64,000 bases of DNA from a virus. Below are positions 49,330-57,084 of this stretch, in pieces. Location of the stretch: positions 1 to 64,000 of the IMG/VR virus record IMGVR_UViG_3300023174_000070; one strand, 5' to 3'. The first letter of the stretch is position 1. Each line of letters begins with the position of its first letter. A program made the position numbers and the translations under genes. The notes beneath the pieces were generated by a model that saw nothing but the letters and a program-made list of their open reading frames with translations, made no database searches and had not been told where the DNA came from.

Positions 49330-50699
49330 ATTTTTTCTCCAGCGTCAAAGTCACGGAATCTCAAGAACCTTGGGAATCGGAGGCTGTATGTTCCGTCTTG
49401 ATTTTGGGTGACTGCGTCCGCTTGGACTTCAACCAAGTGACCAAGTAACTGATCCCTACTGGTCCAATACTCATCACGAAGAGTATCACTAAACCCACTA
49501 CCAACATTAACACAAATTCTACGGTCATTGTCTTCTCCTTCACATATTATAGCACCTAACCGGCCTGCATTGCGACCAGTTCCTTCTTCGAAACCCACTA
49601 TATTGAGATCAACTGAGATTGTGGGTTTCCATTTCATCCAAAAGTCACTGCGTTTGCACTCATAAGGTGCATCCAGGCTCTTGATCATGATGCCTTCAAA
49701 GCCTTCGGCTACAGCGTCTTGGGCAAAACGATTCATGATGTCATGCCCTTCTGCTGTGTCCAAATCCACCTCCAGGCCATTCATAACACGCAGGCAAGGT
49801 GTTTCCAAAAGCCGATCTCGGGCACTCTCAATCCACTCAATGCGTTTGTACTGTTGTATGTTACAATGGCCTTCTTGCAATGACTCCAATGGAAGAATAT
49901 CAAAAATGTGATACACCATGCCATCGGTCTTGGCATCACTCTTGCGATGTGCCTGCTTCATGAGTTTCTGGAAACTCTCGCCCACAATCTCGCCATCCAA
50001 TACAAAACGTCCGCCTGTGCCGCGACCCCATTGAAAGTGCTTACGGGCATCTTCAATAGCGTCTGCAATCTGTGTAAAGTTTGCAAACTCTTTGCCGTTG
50101 CGACTGAACAGAGAGACATTACTGCCGTCAACCACTGCTAGTACTCGCACACCATCCAGTTTGACTTCTAGGCGTTTGATGCCTTTCAACTTCTTGGGTT
50201 GGTCTGTAGAGTCCTGCGCCAGTTGACAAGTAAACACAGGAATCCGGTACTCTGTTTTGCCCAGTACTTTGTTTAGCGTTTTTTCTGAGATACCACAACG
50301 CAGATCCTTGGTCATCACACGTCGAGCCAAGTTGTTCCACTCGTCTGAATCAAACTGTTGACTCATTTGTTCAATGGCTTCTCTAGCACGATTACCTGTG
50401 CTCGATCTTGTGCGTAGGGCTTCCAACAACCCCCAAAATTTTGTCCAAGGGTTGGGCCGACCAGTTAGACCCTCAGTCTCTGGCACCTGACGGATGTTAA
50501 AAGTGTAGAAAGGATTGTAGGCCTGGTAACAATTAAAGAGAAAACATTGTGCATCGGCACTGCCCAATTTGGCTGCCATTAATGCTTTTTCAATTGTTTT
50601 TTCTTTGTGTATACGGCTGTCTGAACTTTCTAGATCGCGGATCCAGCCTGCGGCCATCGTGCCATCGAACCTTTCATTTGAGAAATTGATCTCGTTCAT
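49326..50699 (-). CDS. ATP-dependent DNA ligase (457 aa)
   Basis: Adenylation motif I is VKLDGVRV (Lys of KLDG), motif III FVLDGEIVG, motif IV EGFEGIMIKS and motif V FWMKWKP. The C-terminal OB domain follows with GRLGAIICEGED. Size near that of T4 gp30. It seals nicks in replication and repair. A distinct small gene appears to be nested in its 3' part. Confidence 0.92.
   Translation of the reverse strand: MNEINFSNERFDGTMAAGWIRDLESSDSRIHKEKTIEKALMAAKLGSADAQCFLFNCYQAYNPFYTFNIRQVPETEGLTGRPNPWTKFWGLLEALRTRSSTGNRAREAIEQMSQQFDSDEWNNLARRVMTKDLRCGISEKTLNKVLGKTEYRIPVFTCQLAQDSTDQPKKLKGIKRLEVKLDGVRVLAVVDGSNVSLFSRNGKEFANFTQIADAIEDARKHFQWGRGTGGRFVLDGEIVGESFQKLMKQAHRKSDAKTDGMVYHIFDILPLESLQEGHCNIQQYKRIEWIESARDRLLETPCLRVMNGLEVDLDTAEGHDIMNRFAQDAVAEGFEGIMIKSLDAPYECKRSDFWMKWKPTISVDLNIVGFEEGTGRNAGRLGAIICEGEDNDRRICVNVGSGFSDTLRDEYWTSRDQLLGHLVEVQADAVTQNQDGTYSLRFPRFLRFRDFDAGEKI
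49361..49528 (-). CDS. Possible membrane protein nested in the ligase gene (55 aa)
   Basis: Different frame from the ligase. Reads MTVEFVLMLVVGLVILFVMS, a clear transmembrane helix, then a Lys/Arg-rich tail. GAAGGAG lies 7 bases before the ATG and an extended -10 (TGCTATAAT) about 17 bases upstream. The combination is unusual for chance but needs confirmation. Confidence 0.45.
   Translation of the reverse strand: MTVEFVLMLVVGLVILFVMSIGPVGISYLVTWLKSKRTQSPKIKTEHTASDSQGS
49546..49554 (-). promoter_or_regulatory. Extended -10 element TGCTATAAT inside the ligase gene
   Basis: Exact TATAAT with an upstream TGN; no good -35 at 17 bases (CGCAAT). It would start a message at the nested small gene. 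Confidence 0.4.
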
Positions 50700-50711
50700 A
50701 TATTTAAGTGG

Positions 50712-51068
50712 TTACCATGAAGAGTTATAAAACACTTTTAAACCCAAGAACAATTCTGCTCGGGCTTTCTTGATGAATTCAAGATCTTGTTCTTTGTAAA
50801 AGTCATCTGACTCGTTGCCAAAAAAGAATCCCTGCGTACTTGGCAGTTGGTCATGTGTTATTGCACGTTCCAGTTCATCCAGATCCTCCCAGGTGAGTTC
50901 TAGTTCAACACCGTTGAATGAGCCGTACTTGACATTTTTAGATTCAGCAAGTCGTTCCATCCAACCGTGCAGATTAGGATGTTTACGCCAGTAGGCAATC
51001 TCACGTTGACCAGTTTCGTAATCTGCCTGTTCTTTGGCGGCAGTGTATGCATACATGTCTAGTCCCAC
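50712..51068 (-). CDS. Conserved MGLDMYxY protein, GTG start (118 aa)
   Basis: Reads MGLDMYAYTAAKEQADYETG. The MGLDMYxY start is shared by a family in phages and bacteria with no assigned reaction. The start is GTG at 51068, supported by AGGAG nearby. Contains EIAYWRKHPNLHGWME. Confidence 0.72.
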   Translation of the reverse strand: MGLDMYAYTAAKEQADYETGQREIAYWRKHPNLHGWMERLAESKNVKYGSFNGVELELTWEDLDELERAITHDQLPSTQGFFFGNESDDFYKEQDLEFIKKARAELFLGLKVFYNSSW

Positions 51069-51069
51069 G

Positions 51070-51216
51070 TTAATCTCCTAATAATTGATACATAATCACA
51101 GCACCGTTGTAAGCACTGAAAAAAATATTAACCCAGCCCCAACCAGGGCTGTCGTTTTCAAAGCACCAGTTGGCAACTCGCCAACTGAGCCAAACAAACA
51201 AGGCATTGATAACCAT
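51070..51216 (-). CDS. Tiny membrane protein (48 aa)
   Basis: MVINALFVWLSWRVANWCFE then SPGWGWVNIFFSAYNGAVIM: two hydrophobic segments around a short polar loop. TAATG overlap with the upstream gene. Small proteins of this pattern are known in phages. Function unknown. Confidence 0.65.
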   Translation of the reverse strand: MVINALFVWLSWRVANWCFENDSPGWGWVNIFFSAYNGAVIMYQLLGD

Positions 51217-51584
51217 TACTTGGTACCGTAAACTGCCTCGTACAATGCATCCACTTCGGCTTCAGTGGCCGCGGTGCGGTCTACTTTGACCTTTGCTTTG
51301 GGCTTGACTGACTTCACACGTACTTTGACCGTGCGTGGTGCTTTAGCCTTGGCTCGGGGAGCCACTTCGGCTTCAAGTGCGGCACGAACCAAGATGTCTT
51401 TGGCAAAGCCAGACTCCAGCAAGTATGCAACCGCTTCGGACTTGTCCATTGCACGTGGCAACTGAACAATGTTTACATCTGTGTCGCCCAGTTTGGCCAA
51501 TTGTTTGGCACGAGCGTCTGAGTTAGCAAAACGAACTTTGAGTTCACCTTTTAGTACAGAAGTACCTGCAAAAGAATAAGACAT
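51216..51584 (-). CDS. Hypothetical protein with basic tail (122 aa)
   Basis: An N-terminal domain (YSFAGTSVLKGELKVRFANS) followed by helix DKSEAVAYLLESGFAKD and a Lys/Arg/Pro-rich linker. The basic tail suggests nucleic-acid contact. Promoter 51616-51644. Function unknown. Confidence 0.7.
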   Translation of the reverse strand: MSYSFAGTSVLKGELKVRFANSDARAKQLAKLGDTDVNIVQLPRAMDKSEAVAYLLESGFAKDILVRAALEAEVAPRAKAKAPRTVKVRVKSVKPKAKVKVDRTAATEAEVDALYEAVYGTK

Positions 51585-51615
51585 AAAATCTCCTGAGTTA
51601 ATGAATTAAAAATGT

Positions 51616-51644
51616 ATTATAACCGAAAATGGATTTCTGGTCAA
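51616..51644 (-). promoter_or_regulatory. Sigma-70 promoter, TTGACC-17-TATAAT
   Basis: -35 at 51639-51644, -10 at 51616-51621, spacer 17. The -35 overlaps the stop of the 56-aa HTH gene. Confidence 0.8.
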
Positions 51645-51811
51645 CTGTTTATTGTAGCAAAAGGGCTGAGAACTTCTTCAGGTTCTTGTGCCTCTGGCTT
51701 CTCGTAAACCCAAGATACCGGGATCTCCAGTTCACGGGCAATGTCCATTGCAGTCCGGCCCTTCTCCAGCAAGGACCGAATGTCAATATCAAGTTCGCTC
51801 ATACGGCTCAT
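51641..51811 (-). CDS. Small helix-turn-helix protein (56 aa)
   Basis: MSRMSELDIDIRSLLEKGRT, then AMDIARELEIPVSWVYEK: a short helix-turn-helix like those in small phage proteins with SELDxDI starts. Likely DNA-binding regulator. ATGA overlap upstream. Confidence 0.65.
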   Translation of the reverse strand: MSRMSELDIDIRSLLEKGRTAMDIARELEIPVSWVYEKPEAQEPEEVLSPFATINS

Positions 51812-52080
51812 GCTGTTTCCCTGTTCATGATGTAAGTGAATAAAATAAATTTTGCACGGTTTAGAGTCAAACGCTGGTCTTCCAAGATGTTAGCAAAGTT
51901 GTCGTTGTCGTGAGGACCATAAGACACCATCTCTTGGCTATCGCTCATTAGCCCGGCCACCATCATGGCAGGTCCTGACGTACGAAATGTAATGCTACGT
52001 TCTACACTCTCGCGAAGTTCGACTTCGGTAACACCATACATGCGAACTTCACGTTTTTGGCTTTCAGTCAGTTGTTTCAA
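51808..52080 (-). CDS. Conserved small phage protein (90 aa)
   Basis: Contains VELRESVERSITFRTSGPAM, then MVSYGPHDNDNFANILEDQR and a hydrophobic AKFILFTYI end. A helical protein of a type repeated in phage genomes. Own promoter at 52111-52139. Function unknown. Confidence 0.7.
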   Translation of the reverse strand: MKQLTESQKREVRMYGVTEVELRESVERSITFRTSGPAMMVAGLMSDSQEMVSYGPHDNDNFANILEDQRLTLNRAKFILFTYIMNRETA

Positions 52081-52110
52081 TTTAGGCTCCTTTTGTGTCT
52101 GTATGTGTAT

Positions 52111-52139
52111 ATTATAGCAAATGGGTAATTATTGGTCAA
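52111..52139 (-). promoter_or_regulatory. Sigma-70 promoter, TTGACC-17-TATAAT
   Basis: -35 at 52134-52139, -10 at 52111-52116, spacer 17. Extended -10 (TGCTATAAT). Confidence 0.82.
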
Positions 52140-52369
52140 CCAAATGCTTTGACTAGTCCTGTGAGCCCAATTGCCAAGGCAACAATGTTCACCAGTAACT
52201 GTGGCTTATTTGCAACACGAATGCTCCAGGCCATGAACAGTATAGTGCCCAGGAAAAATGCAAGGATATTGTAGGGATAGGCCGCAGGACCCACGGCGTT
52301 GAGACTGTGACCTGCAATGATAAACACTGCTCCGGTCCACTGTAGTATTTCGTTGATTTCTAACTTCAT
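52136..52369 (-). CDS. Small membrane protein (77 aa)
   Basis: Three hydrophobic segments: WTGAVFIIAGHSLNAVG, NILAFFLGTILFMAW and LLVNIVALAIGLTGLV. A short integral membrane protein with small loops. Own promoter at 52376-52404. Role unknown. Confidence 0.7.
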   Translation of the reverse strand: MKLEINEILQWTGAVFIIAGHSLNAVGPAAYPYNILAFFLGTILFMAWSIRVANKPQLLVNIVALAIGLTGLVKAFG

Positions 52370-52375
52370 GTTATG

Positions 52376-52404
52376 ATTATAACATTTCGGCTATTTCGAG
52401 TCAA
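52376..52404 (-). promoter_or_regulatory. Sigma-70 promoter, TTGACT-17-TATAAT
   Basis: -35 at 52399-52404, -10 at 52376-52381, spacer 17; directly after a terminator. Confidence 0.8.
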
Positions 52405-52411
52405 CCAAAAG

Positions 52412-52437
52412 AAAAACCCTGCACAGGGCAGGGTTTT
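52412..52437 (-). terminator. Intrinsic terminator, ACCCTGC/GCAGGGT
   Basis: AAAACCCTGC-5 nt-GCAGGGTTTTTC on the minus strand. Ends the outer-membrane protein transcript. Confidence 0.9.
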
Positions 52438-52438
52438 G

Positions 52439-52488
52439 TAGTACTTGAGTATTACTTTTTTATGGTAATAAAAAAGTGTTACTTTTTA
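52439..52488. repeat. AGTACT-type repeat, double copy 6
   Basis: Contains AGTACTTGAGTATTACTTTTT as in copy 1, plus a second related element GGTAATAAAAAAGTGTTAC. It abuts the stop of the outer-membrane protein gene and precedes a terminator. Confidence 0.65.
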
Positions 52489-53028
52489 GAAACCACGTGT
52501 GTATGCTACTGCAACAATCTTTTGGTTGCTGTCACCTTGAACACGGTCATACTTGACAGCGACGGTATCGTTCTTGCTCAAGGCATAGGCCAATGAGTAA
52601 CGGGCTGTGTGTGTTTGGTCATTGTTTGCACTTTGAAATGCACTACGGAAACGAACACCCGCTTTGGCAGTCAAACCTGCCACGCCCGGAACTGCGACTG
52701 CAATACCTGGCTCAACTGAGTAGTATGTGAAATCAGCAGTGTTGCTATACTTTTGACCTGTTGCAACACGAGCATACAATCCAACTGGACCGGCCACTGT
52801 TGCGCCTGCTTCGATACGTGTGCTCAAAGCATTTGTACCGTCAGTTTGTGCATTTGAAAATGCCAAGTCACCGGCAAAGCCCGTGAAATCTTTCTTGATG
52901 CCCAGCACATATTGTTGTTGTGCGGCAGCACCTGTGTTGTTGATACGTTGACTTTCGACTGTAAACGTGTCGGCTGCAAAAGCAGTACCTGAAATGGCCA
53001 AGGCCAAGATTGCGAAGATTTTCTTCAT
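52486..53028 (-). CDS. Outer-membrane beta-barrel-like protein (180 aa)
   Basis: Signal peptide MKKIFAILALAISGTAFA, then alternating-hydrophobic strands (GLYARVATGQKYSN, ARYSLAYALSKNDTVAVKYD) ending in VAVAYTRGF, an aromatic C-terminal residue like BAM substrates. Small porin/OmpW-like barrel. In a phage it could block superinfection or alter permeability. Late promoter and 5' hairpin upstream. Confidence 0.78.
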   Translation of the reverse strand: MKKIFAILALAISGTAFAADTFTVESQRINNTGAAAQQQYVLGIKKDFTGFAGDLAFSNAQTDGTNALSTRIEAGATVAGPVGLYARVATGQKYSNTADFTYYSVEPGIAVAVPGVAGLTAKAGVRFRSAFQSANNDQTHTARYSLAYALSKNDTVAVKYDRVQGDSNQKIVAVAYTRGF

Positions 53029-53052
53029 TTAGTTTTCCCTTTTTAAAAGATA

Positions 53053-53083
53053 GTGTTTGATTACAAACACAGAATAATATTTA
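53053..53083 (-). promoter_or_regulatory. Late-type promoter with 5' hairpin before the barrel gene
   Basis: TAAATA at 53078-53083 then GTGTTTG-TAAT-CAAACAC (53053-53070), then the start at 53028. Confidence 0.55.
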
Positions 53084-53104
53084 GCGGAATCACACACAAC
53101 GTGA

Positions 53105-54046
53105 TTAAATCACCACTAAATTGGCTGCTTGTGACTCAGTATATGTGGCTGGAATAAGATTTGCAACCGGACTGGGCAAACTGGGCTCGCTTGGAATGCT
53201 GGTATCTACACCAATTCCCACATTATTAAGTATGGCTAGATTTTGCCCTTCACGCAAGCAAGCCACAATTGCTTGCCCGCCCAGAGTGGCTAAATCGGCC
53301 ACTTGTTCCAGAAAGTATGTGGGGCCATTTTGTTCTTTGTTGACACCATATTCAGGAAGACTTTCAACAAAACTCATAACAGGACTTCGATCATCAGTAT
53401 TCAATTCGGCTATGTTTATAGTGGCCAGAGTTAAATTATCAGTTTCGCTGATGATCTTTTGTGCCATGGTATTAAATTCTGTGTTGAGTGCTGTAGTCTG
53501 TGTTGGATAAGCAGTTACTACATTACCAATTTCAATCACCGCATTAGGAATCAAAGCAGTACTAAATGCCACATCAGCATTGGTATAAGTGCCATTACCG
53601 TAACCGGCAGGAATAACAACAGGCCCAGAAACAGCATTGCCATACACACCATTTACTGTGTTTTGCATTCTGACATAGATGGTTGTGAGATTTGACAAAC
53701 CATTTCCTAGTGAGTTAATGGTTGTCACAACATTGTTCAATTGATCAATATAGGTCACACCAACTGCGGCACCCAACAGATCAGTCAACACCAGTGTGTT
53801 TCCTGTTCCTGTTCCGGTGGCATAGTAATCAGTATAAAACTGTGCCACAGCAGGTGGTACCGCTGTGGTAAGTGCATTGATTTGATCCAGGTCCTTGGTG
53901 GTCACTGTGTTGACAAAGGCAGCGGCCAACTGGGGCAAAGACAAGGTATCTATGTTTTTTACTTGTTGTAAACTCACGCTCATGGCCTTGCATGCCAGGG
54001 CTTGATCTGCGGGTATAATTTTGCTAAGTCGTTCGTAGGTAATCAT
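53105..54046 (-). CDS. Hypothetical Ala/Thr/Asn-rich protein (313 aa)
   Basis: Starts MITYERLSKIIPADQALACK; mostly helical with repeated hydrophobic stretches and no signal. The ATGA overlap with 54043-55332 and similar composition suggest that the two were made together, probably as virion proteins. Function unknown. Confidence 0.65.
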   Translation of the reverse strand: MITYERLSKIIPADQALACKAMSVSLQQVKNIDTLSLPQLAAAFVNTVTTKDLDQINALTTAVPPAVAQFYTDYYATGTGTGNTLVLTDLLGAAVGVTYIDQLNNVVTTINSLGNGLSNLTTIYVRMQNTVNGVYGNAVSGPVVIPAGYGNGTYTNADVAFSTALIPNAVIEIGNVVTAYPTQTTALNTEFNTMAQKIISETDNLTLATINIAELNTDDRSPVMSFVESLPEYGVNKEQNGPTYFLEQVADLATLGGQAIVACLREGQNLAILNNVGIGVDTSIPSEPSLPSPVANLIPATYTESQAANLVVI

Positions 54047-55332
54047 GCTGGCACCACTGTTATAACATATCTTGGCAGGTACTGTAGCAACCTGCTGTTG
54101 ATAGTACCAGTTGAATCTAGATAGATGGCTCGCAACTCACTGGTTGTGTTTTGATTGTAGGTTCTCACTGTGAGGCTGGCAAAACTGGTAGGGAATATTT
54201 TCACAGGATTCAATAGGTCTGCCATGGAGGTCAATCCTGGGTTTTGGGGCTGAGTTGTGTTGACACCAAACACAGGCAACGTGATTCCCAGAATATCGCA
54301 AACCTGCTGAAGTGCTTGGCCTGTGATCAAAAGCATGGCTCGATACAACTTGGCTTCTTCAGTGTCAGTCAATTGCATGTCAGGATCGGTAATGTTTTCA
54401 ATCTGTCTGGTACTGAAATTCACTTGTTTGAGAGCCACAGTAATTCTAGGAGTTAGATTGGTCACTGTGGCCAATTGTCGGAATACCGAACTAGGTAAAC
54501 CAAAATTACCAAGATTGGTAAGATCAATAAGAAAACCTAATCGTGCCAAATCGCTACCAAACGCAGGTAATGCTAAATTTATATCAGTCAAGTTACCTGT
54601 GATCAAACTGTTCATGGAAGTAAATGTACTACCTAGGTAGGTTTGACTATTGTAGGCGGTGTTGATGAAATCATTATTCTGATTTATATAACTTTGTGCC
54701 GCGGTAAACACTTGTGCAAAAACTGTGGTGTTGCCTTGTCCAAGATAGGTATTACCGATGTCGGTAATAACTCCTGTGAATCCATTTATACTGTTGCCAA
54801 AAGAAGCCAGTGAGGGATTGGCAACCATGGTAGAAGAAGGAATAGTTTGTTCGGGTGTTACTTCGTAATCGCCGGCACCGCCGTTGCCAGTTAGATCAGC
54901 AGTGATAAAAGCATTTGCAGTGAGACCAACAGCACCGAGTTGTAGACTCGCATAGATCAAGTTAGGTTCTGGAGTCGTGGTCACGGTGAGTGTATTACCC
55001 GAAATAGAACCTTCAAATGTTGCATAGTTGGTGGTAAAATTTGCAATTACTCTGGGACCTAGTATGTTACCTATGTTGCTGGCATATGCCTCAGGAGTAT
55101 TATCTGCCAGGGCAGGACAACTGTTGGCTGCCATGGTTTCTAAACTGATAAGAGTTGTGGGAGTTAAATTTGCACTTGCACTATTTCCAAGGGCCGCAAA
55201 CAAAGGTGTCAATAGTGCGGTGCCGGTATATGAGGAGATGGCATTGGTAAAATTTGTAGCAATAGCCACACCTTGATTGTTGCTGAGTGTGGCTCCAGCA
55301 ATCATCTGTAGTGGGGTCAGGATCGAAGGCAC
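54043..55332 (-). CDS. Large Ala/Thr/Asn-rich putative structural protein (429 aa)
   Basis: MPSILTPLQMIAGATLSNNQ start, long stretches of Asn/Thr/Leu, then QLTDTEEAKLYRAMLLITG and a beta-like C-terminus (PRYVITVVPA). Adjacent to the PAAR gene, which makes a tail or virion role plausible. No family recognised. Confidence 0.62.
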   Translation of the reverse strand: MPSILTPLQMIAGATLSNNQGVAIATNFTNAISSYTGTALLTPLFAALGNSASANLTPTTLISLETMAANSCPALADNTPEAYASNIGNILGPRVIANFTTNYATFEGSISGNTLTVTTTPEPNLIYASLQLGAVGLTANAFITADLTGNGGAGDYEVTPEQTIPSSTMVANPSLASFGNSINGFTGVITDIGNTYLGQGNTTVFAQVFTAAQSYINQNNDFINTAYNSQTYLGSTFTSMNSLITGNLTDINLALPAFGSDLARLGFLIDLTNLGNFGLPSSVFRQLATVTNLTPRITVALKQVNFSTRQIENITDPDMQLTDTEEAKLYRAMLLITGQALQQVCDILGITLPVFGVNTTQPQNPGLTSMADLLNPVKIFPTSFASLTVRTYNQNTTSELRAIYLDSTGTINSRLLQYLPRYVITVVPA

Positions 55333-55334
55333 TG

Positions 55335-55718
55335 TTACCTACCAATAAAAACATCTGCGCTGCCGGCCGCAACACTGGTACACCCAGTTATACTGCTACC
55401 TACAAAGGCAGCCGCTTTTCCATTGATAAAAACAGAACTTGATCCTGCTCCAATTCTTGGAGCATGATTTTTACACTTTAATAGTTTTCCAACAACAGCA
55501 ATTGCAATACTATAAGGTGGCGGTGCAAATTTTGCACCTATAGATGCCGCCGTTCCGGCAGCACCGGCAGCACCGCCACCTTGTTTGTGTGGTACAACTG
55601 GATCGCCCACACGAGATGCACCTCTGTTGTTTACAAACACCGTGGTACTGGCACCTTTTATGTTAAAGGGAGAGCAGTGTGGTACACATTTATCACTCTT
55701 TCTCGCGGCTGCTGGCAT
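55335..55718 (-). CDS. PAAR-domain tail spike protein (127 aa)
   Basis: Repeats of small Gly-rich beta-hairpins: VFVNNRGASRVGDPVVPH and VFINGKAAAFVGSSITGC, with His/Cys for metal binding at the tip. PAAR proteins cap the central spike of contractile tails. Length slightly above the single-domain family. Confidence 0.82.
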   Translation of the reverse strand: MPAAARKSDKCVPHCSPFNIKGASTTVFVNNRGASRVGDPVVPHKQGGGAAGAAGTAASIGAKFAPPPYSIAIAVVGKLLKCKNHAPRIGAGSSSVFINGKAAAFVGSSITGCTSVAAGSADVFIGR

Positions 55719-55908
55719 ATTCTATTTCCATTAATCTTTCAAACTTGACCTGCCACTGATCAATTTCTTCATGCTGTTGATCAGTATGGGGTCCAGGTGG
55801 AATCTCCGGAGCAAACTCAATCACGTGATCAAACTGATCTGGAATTTGTTCGTACTCTGTGTATTCCGACAACTGGTCGTCCTGCATGATCACAAAGCGA
55901 TGTCCCAT
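55693..55908 (-). CDS. Acidic small protein (71 aa)
   Basis: GHRFVIMQDDQLSEYTEYEQ, then EIPPGPHTDQQHEEIDQW and a helix. Follows TAAATAATC at the start. Overlaps the PAAR gene by 26 bases. May be a tail-assembly factor. Confidence 0.62.
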   Translation of the reverse strand: MGHRFVIMQDDQLSEYTEYEQIPDQFDHVIEFAPEIPPGPHTDQQHEEIDQWQVKFERLMEIEYASSREKE

Positions 55909-55939
55909 TGATTATTTATGGAAAAGAAAAGCCGGTGTT

Positions 55940-56236
55940 TTAAACCATTTGTATATTGGTTGTGCTCTGCATGTACTGACTTGCAAACTGCTTGTCTGAA
56001 GTTGTGGCCACGGTTACTGTGTTTTTGCTCAGGCCAATGGTCTTGTCCGGACTCACAGTAAACAAGTAGGGCAACAGTCCAGGACCGTTTGGGCTCATGG
56101 CAATCACCATGGGTTTGGTCAGCCTGTAGTGTGTGTCAGTTTCTTTGTCTAATCGTGCTACAATTTCCTCACCTGATGTGAGTTTGAGTGTGACCACGTC
56201 GCCTTCAGAAAGGCCTTTGTCAATTTCGAGTAACAT
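55940..56236 (-). CDS. Sm-like small beta-barrel protein (98 aa)
   Basis: LSEGDVVTLKLTSGEEIVAR fits the Sm1 beta-strands (G-x-x-V-x-L-x-x-G-x-E), followed by YRLTKPMVIAMSPNG and LLPYLFTVS. Similar short proteins occur in T4-like phages. RNA binding is possible but unproven; assembly role also possible. Confidence 0.68.
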   Translation of the reverse strand: MLLEIDKGLSEGDVVTLKLTSGEEIVARLDKETDTHYRLTKPMVIAMSPNGPGLLPYLFTVSPDKTIGLSKNTVTVATTSDKQFASQYMQSTTNIQMV

Positions 56237-56248
56237 TTTTTTCCTTTG

Positions 56249-56845
56249 TTAAATTTTTTTCTTACGCACAGCCAACTGATAGTTGATCAAATAAAAATCA
56301 AGTTGTCTAGTAAAACTAGTGCAGAATGCATCTATGGCAATCTTGCCCCGATCCAGTATGTCTGGTTCGTCTTCAAACAGGTAATCATCAAACAGCATGA
56401 AGCCACCGGGCTTGAGCAGGCTCCAGGCCATCACAGCATCTGCCATCACAGCATCACAGCAGTGATTACCGTCGATGTACACAAAATCAAACTCACGTTG
56501 CTCTACAATAAATTTGGCCAAGGTAGGAAAACTCAAGGCCACATGAACGTCTAGGGTTTGCTCGGGCTGTTTGGCTTCGGCAGTATTGGCTCTAAATCTA
56601 TTTTCCCAGGTGCGATCCTCAGTGGGCTTTTGGCCAGTAAAGGGATTGATATGATGGTTGGCAAATGGATCTACACACGTGATAGTTCCTGTATCACTCA
56701 GCAGATTCTGTAACATCCAACAGGTTGATCGACCTTCGTGGCAACCTATTTCCAGGATACGATCAAATGAGTTGTTGTAATTGTCCTTGATGTGTTCAAA
56801 ATTTACAATTGTGTTGGAAAACCAATCTGATGTATATTCTGGCAT
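56249..56845 (-). CDS. Class I SAM-dependent methyltransferase-like protein (198 aa)
   Basis: Motif I is RILEIGCHEGRSTCWML; then TITCVDPFAN, and FDFVYIDGNHCCDAV with DDYLFED, as in Methyltransf_24-type enzymes. Substrate unknown; small-molecule or sugar methylation is plausible. Next to glutaredoxin. Confidence 0.82.
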   Translation of the reverse strand: MPEYTSDWFSNTIVNFEHIKDNYNNSFDRILEIGCHEGRSTCWMLQNLLSDTGTITCVDPFANHHINPFTGQKPTEDRTWENRFRANTAEAKQPEQTLDVHVALSFPTLAKFIVEQREFDFVYIDGNHCCDAVMADAVMAWSLLKPGGFMLFDDYLFEDEPDILDRGKIAIDAFCTSFTRQLDFYLINYQLAVRKKKI

Positions 56846-57076
56846 TTAATCCTCAGTGCTAAAATGTTTACGCAATTCAGTGAAGCCACCAATCAGTTGC
56901 TCATCCAGAAAGATCTGTGGCACTGTTCTTGCACCTGGCACAGCCGCCAACAAATCCTCTTTGTCCCAACCATCATTGATGTTGCGTTCTTCATATTCAA
57001 TGCCTTTTAATTTGAGCAAGTTCTTGGCTTGATCGCAGTAAGGGCAGTGATTCTTTGACCATACAATTGCTTTCAT
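56846..57076 (-). CDS. Glutaredoxin (76 aa)
   Basis: Redox motif CPYC in WSKNHCPYCDQAKNLL, cis-Pro TVPQIFLD and GGFTELRK. It can supply electrons to the phage ribonucleotide reductase, whose small subunit gene lies just upstream in transcription. Confidence 0.93.
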   Translation of the reverse strand: MKAIVWSKNHCPYCDQAKNLLKLKGIEYEERNINDGWDKEDLLAAVPGARTVPQIFLDEQLIGGFTELRKHFSTED

Positions 57077-57084
57077 ATTTTTCC

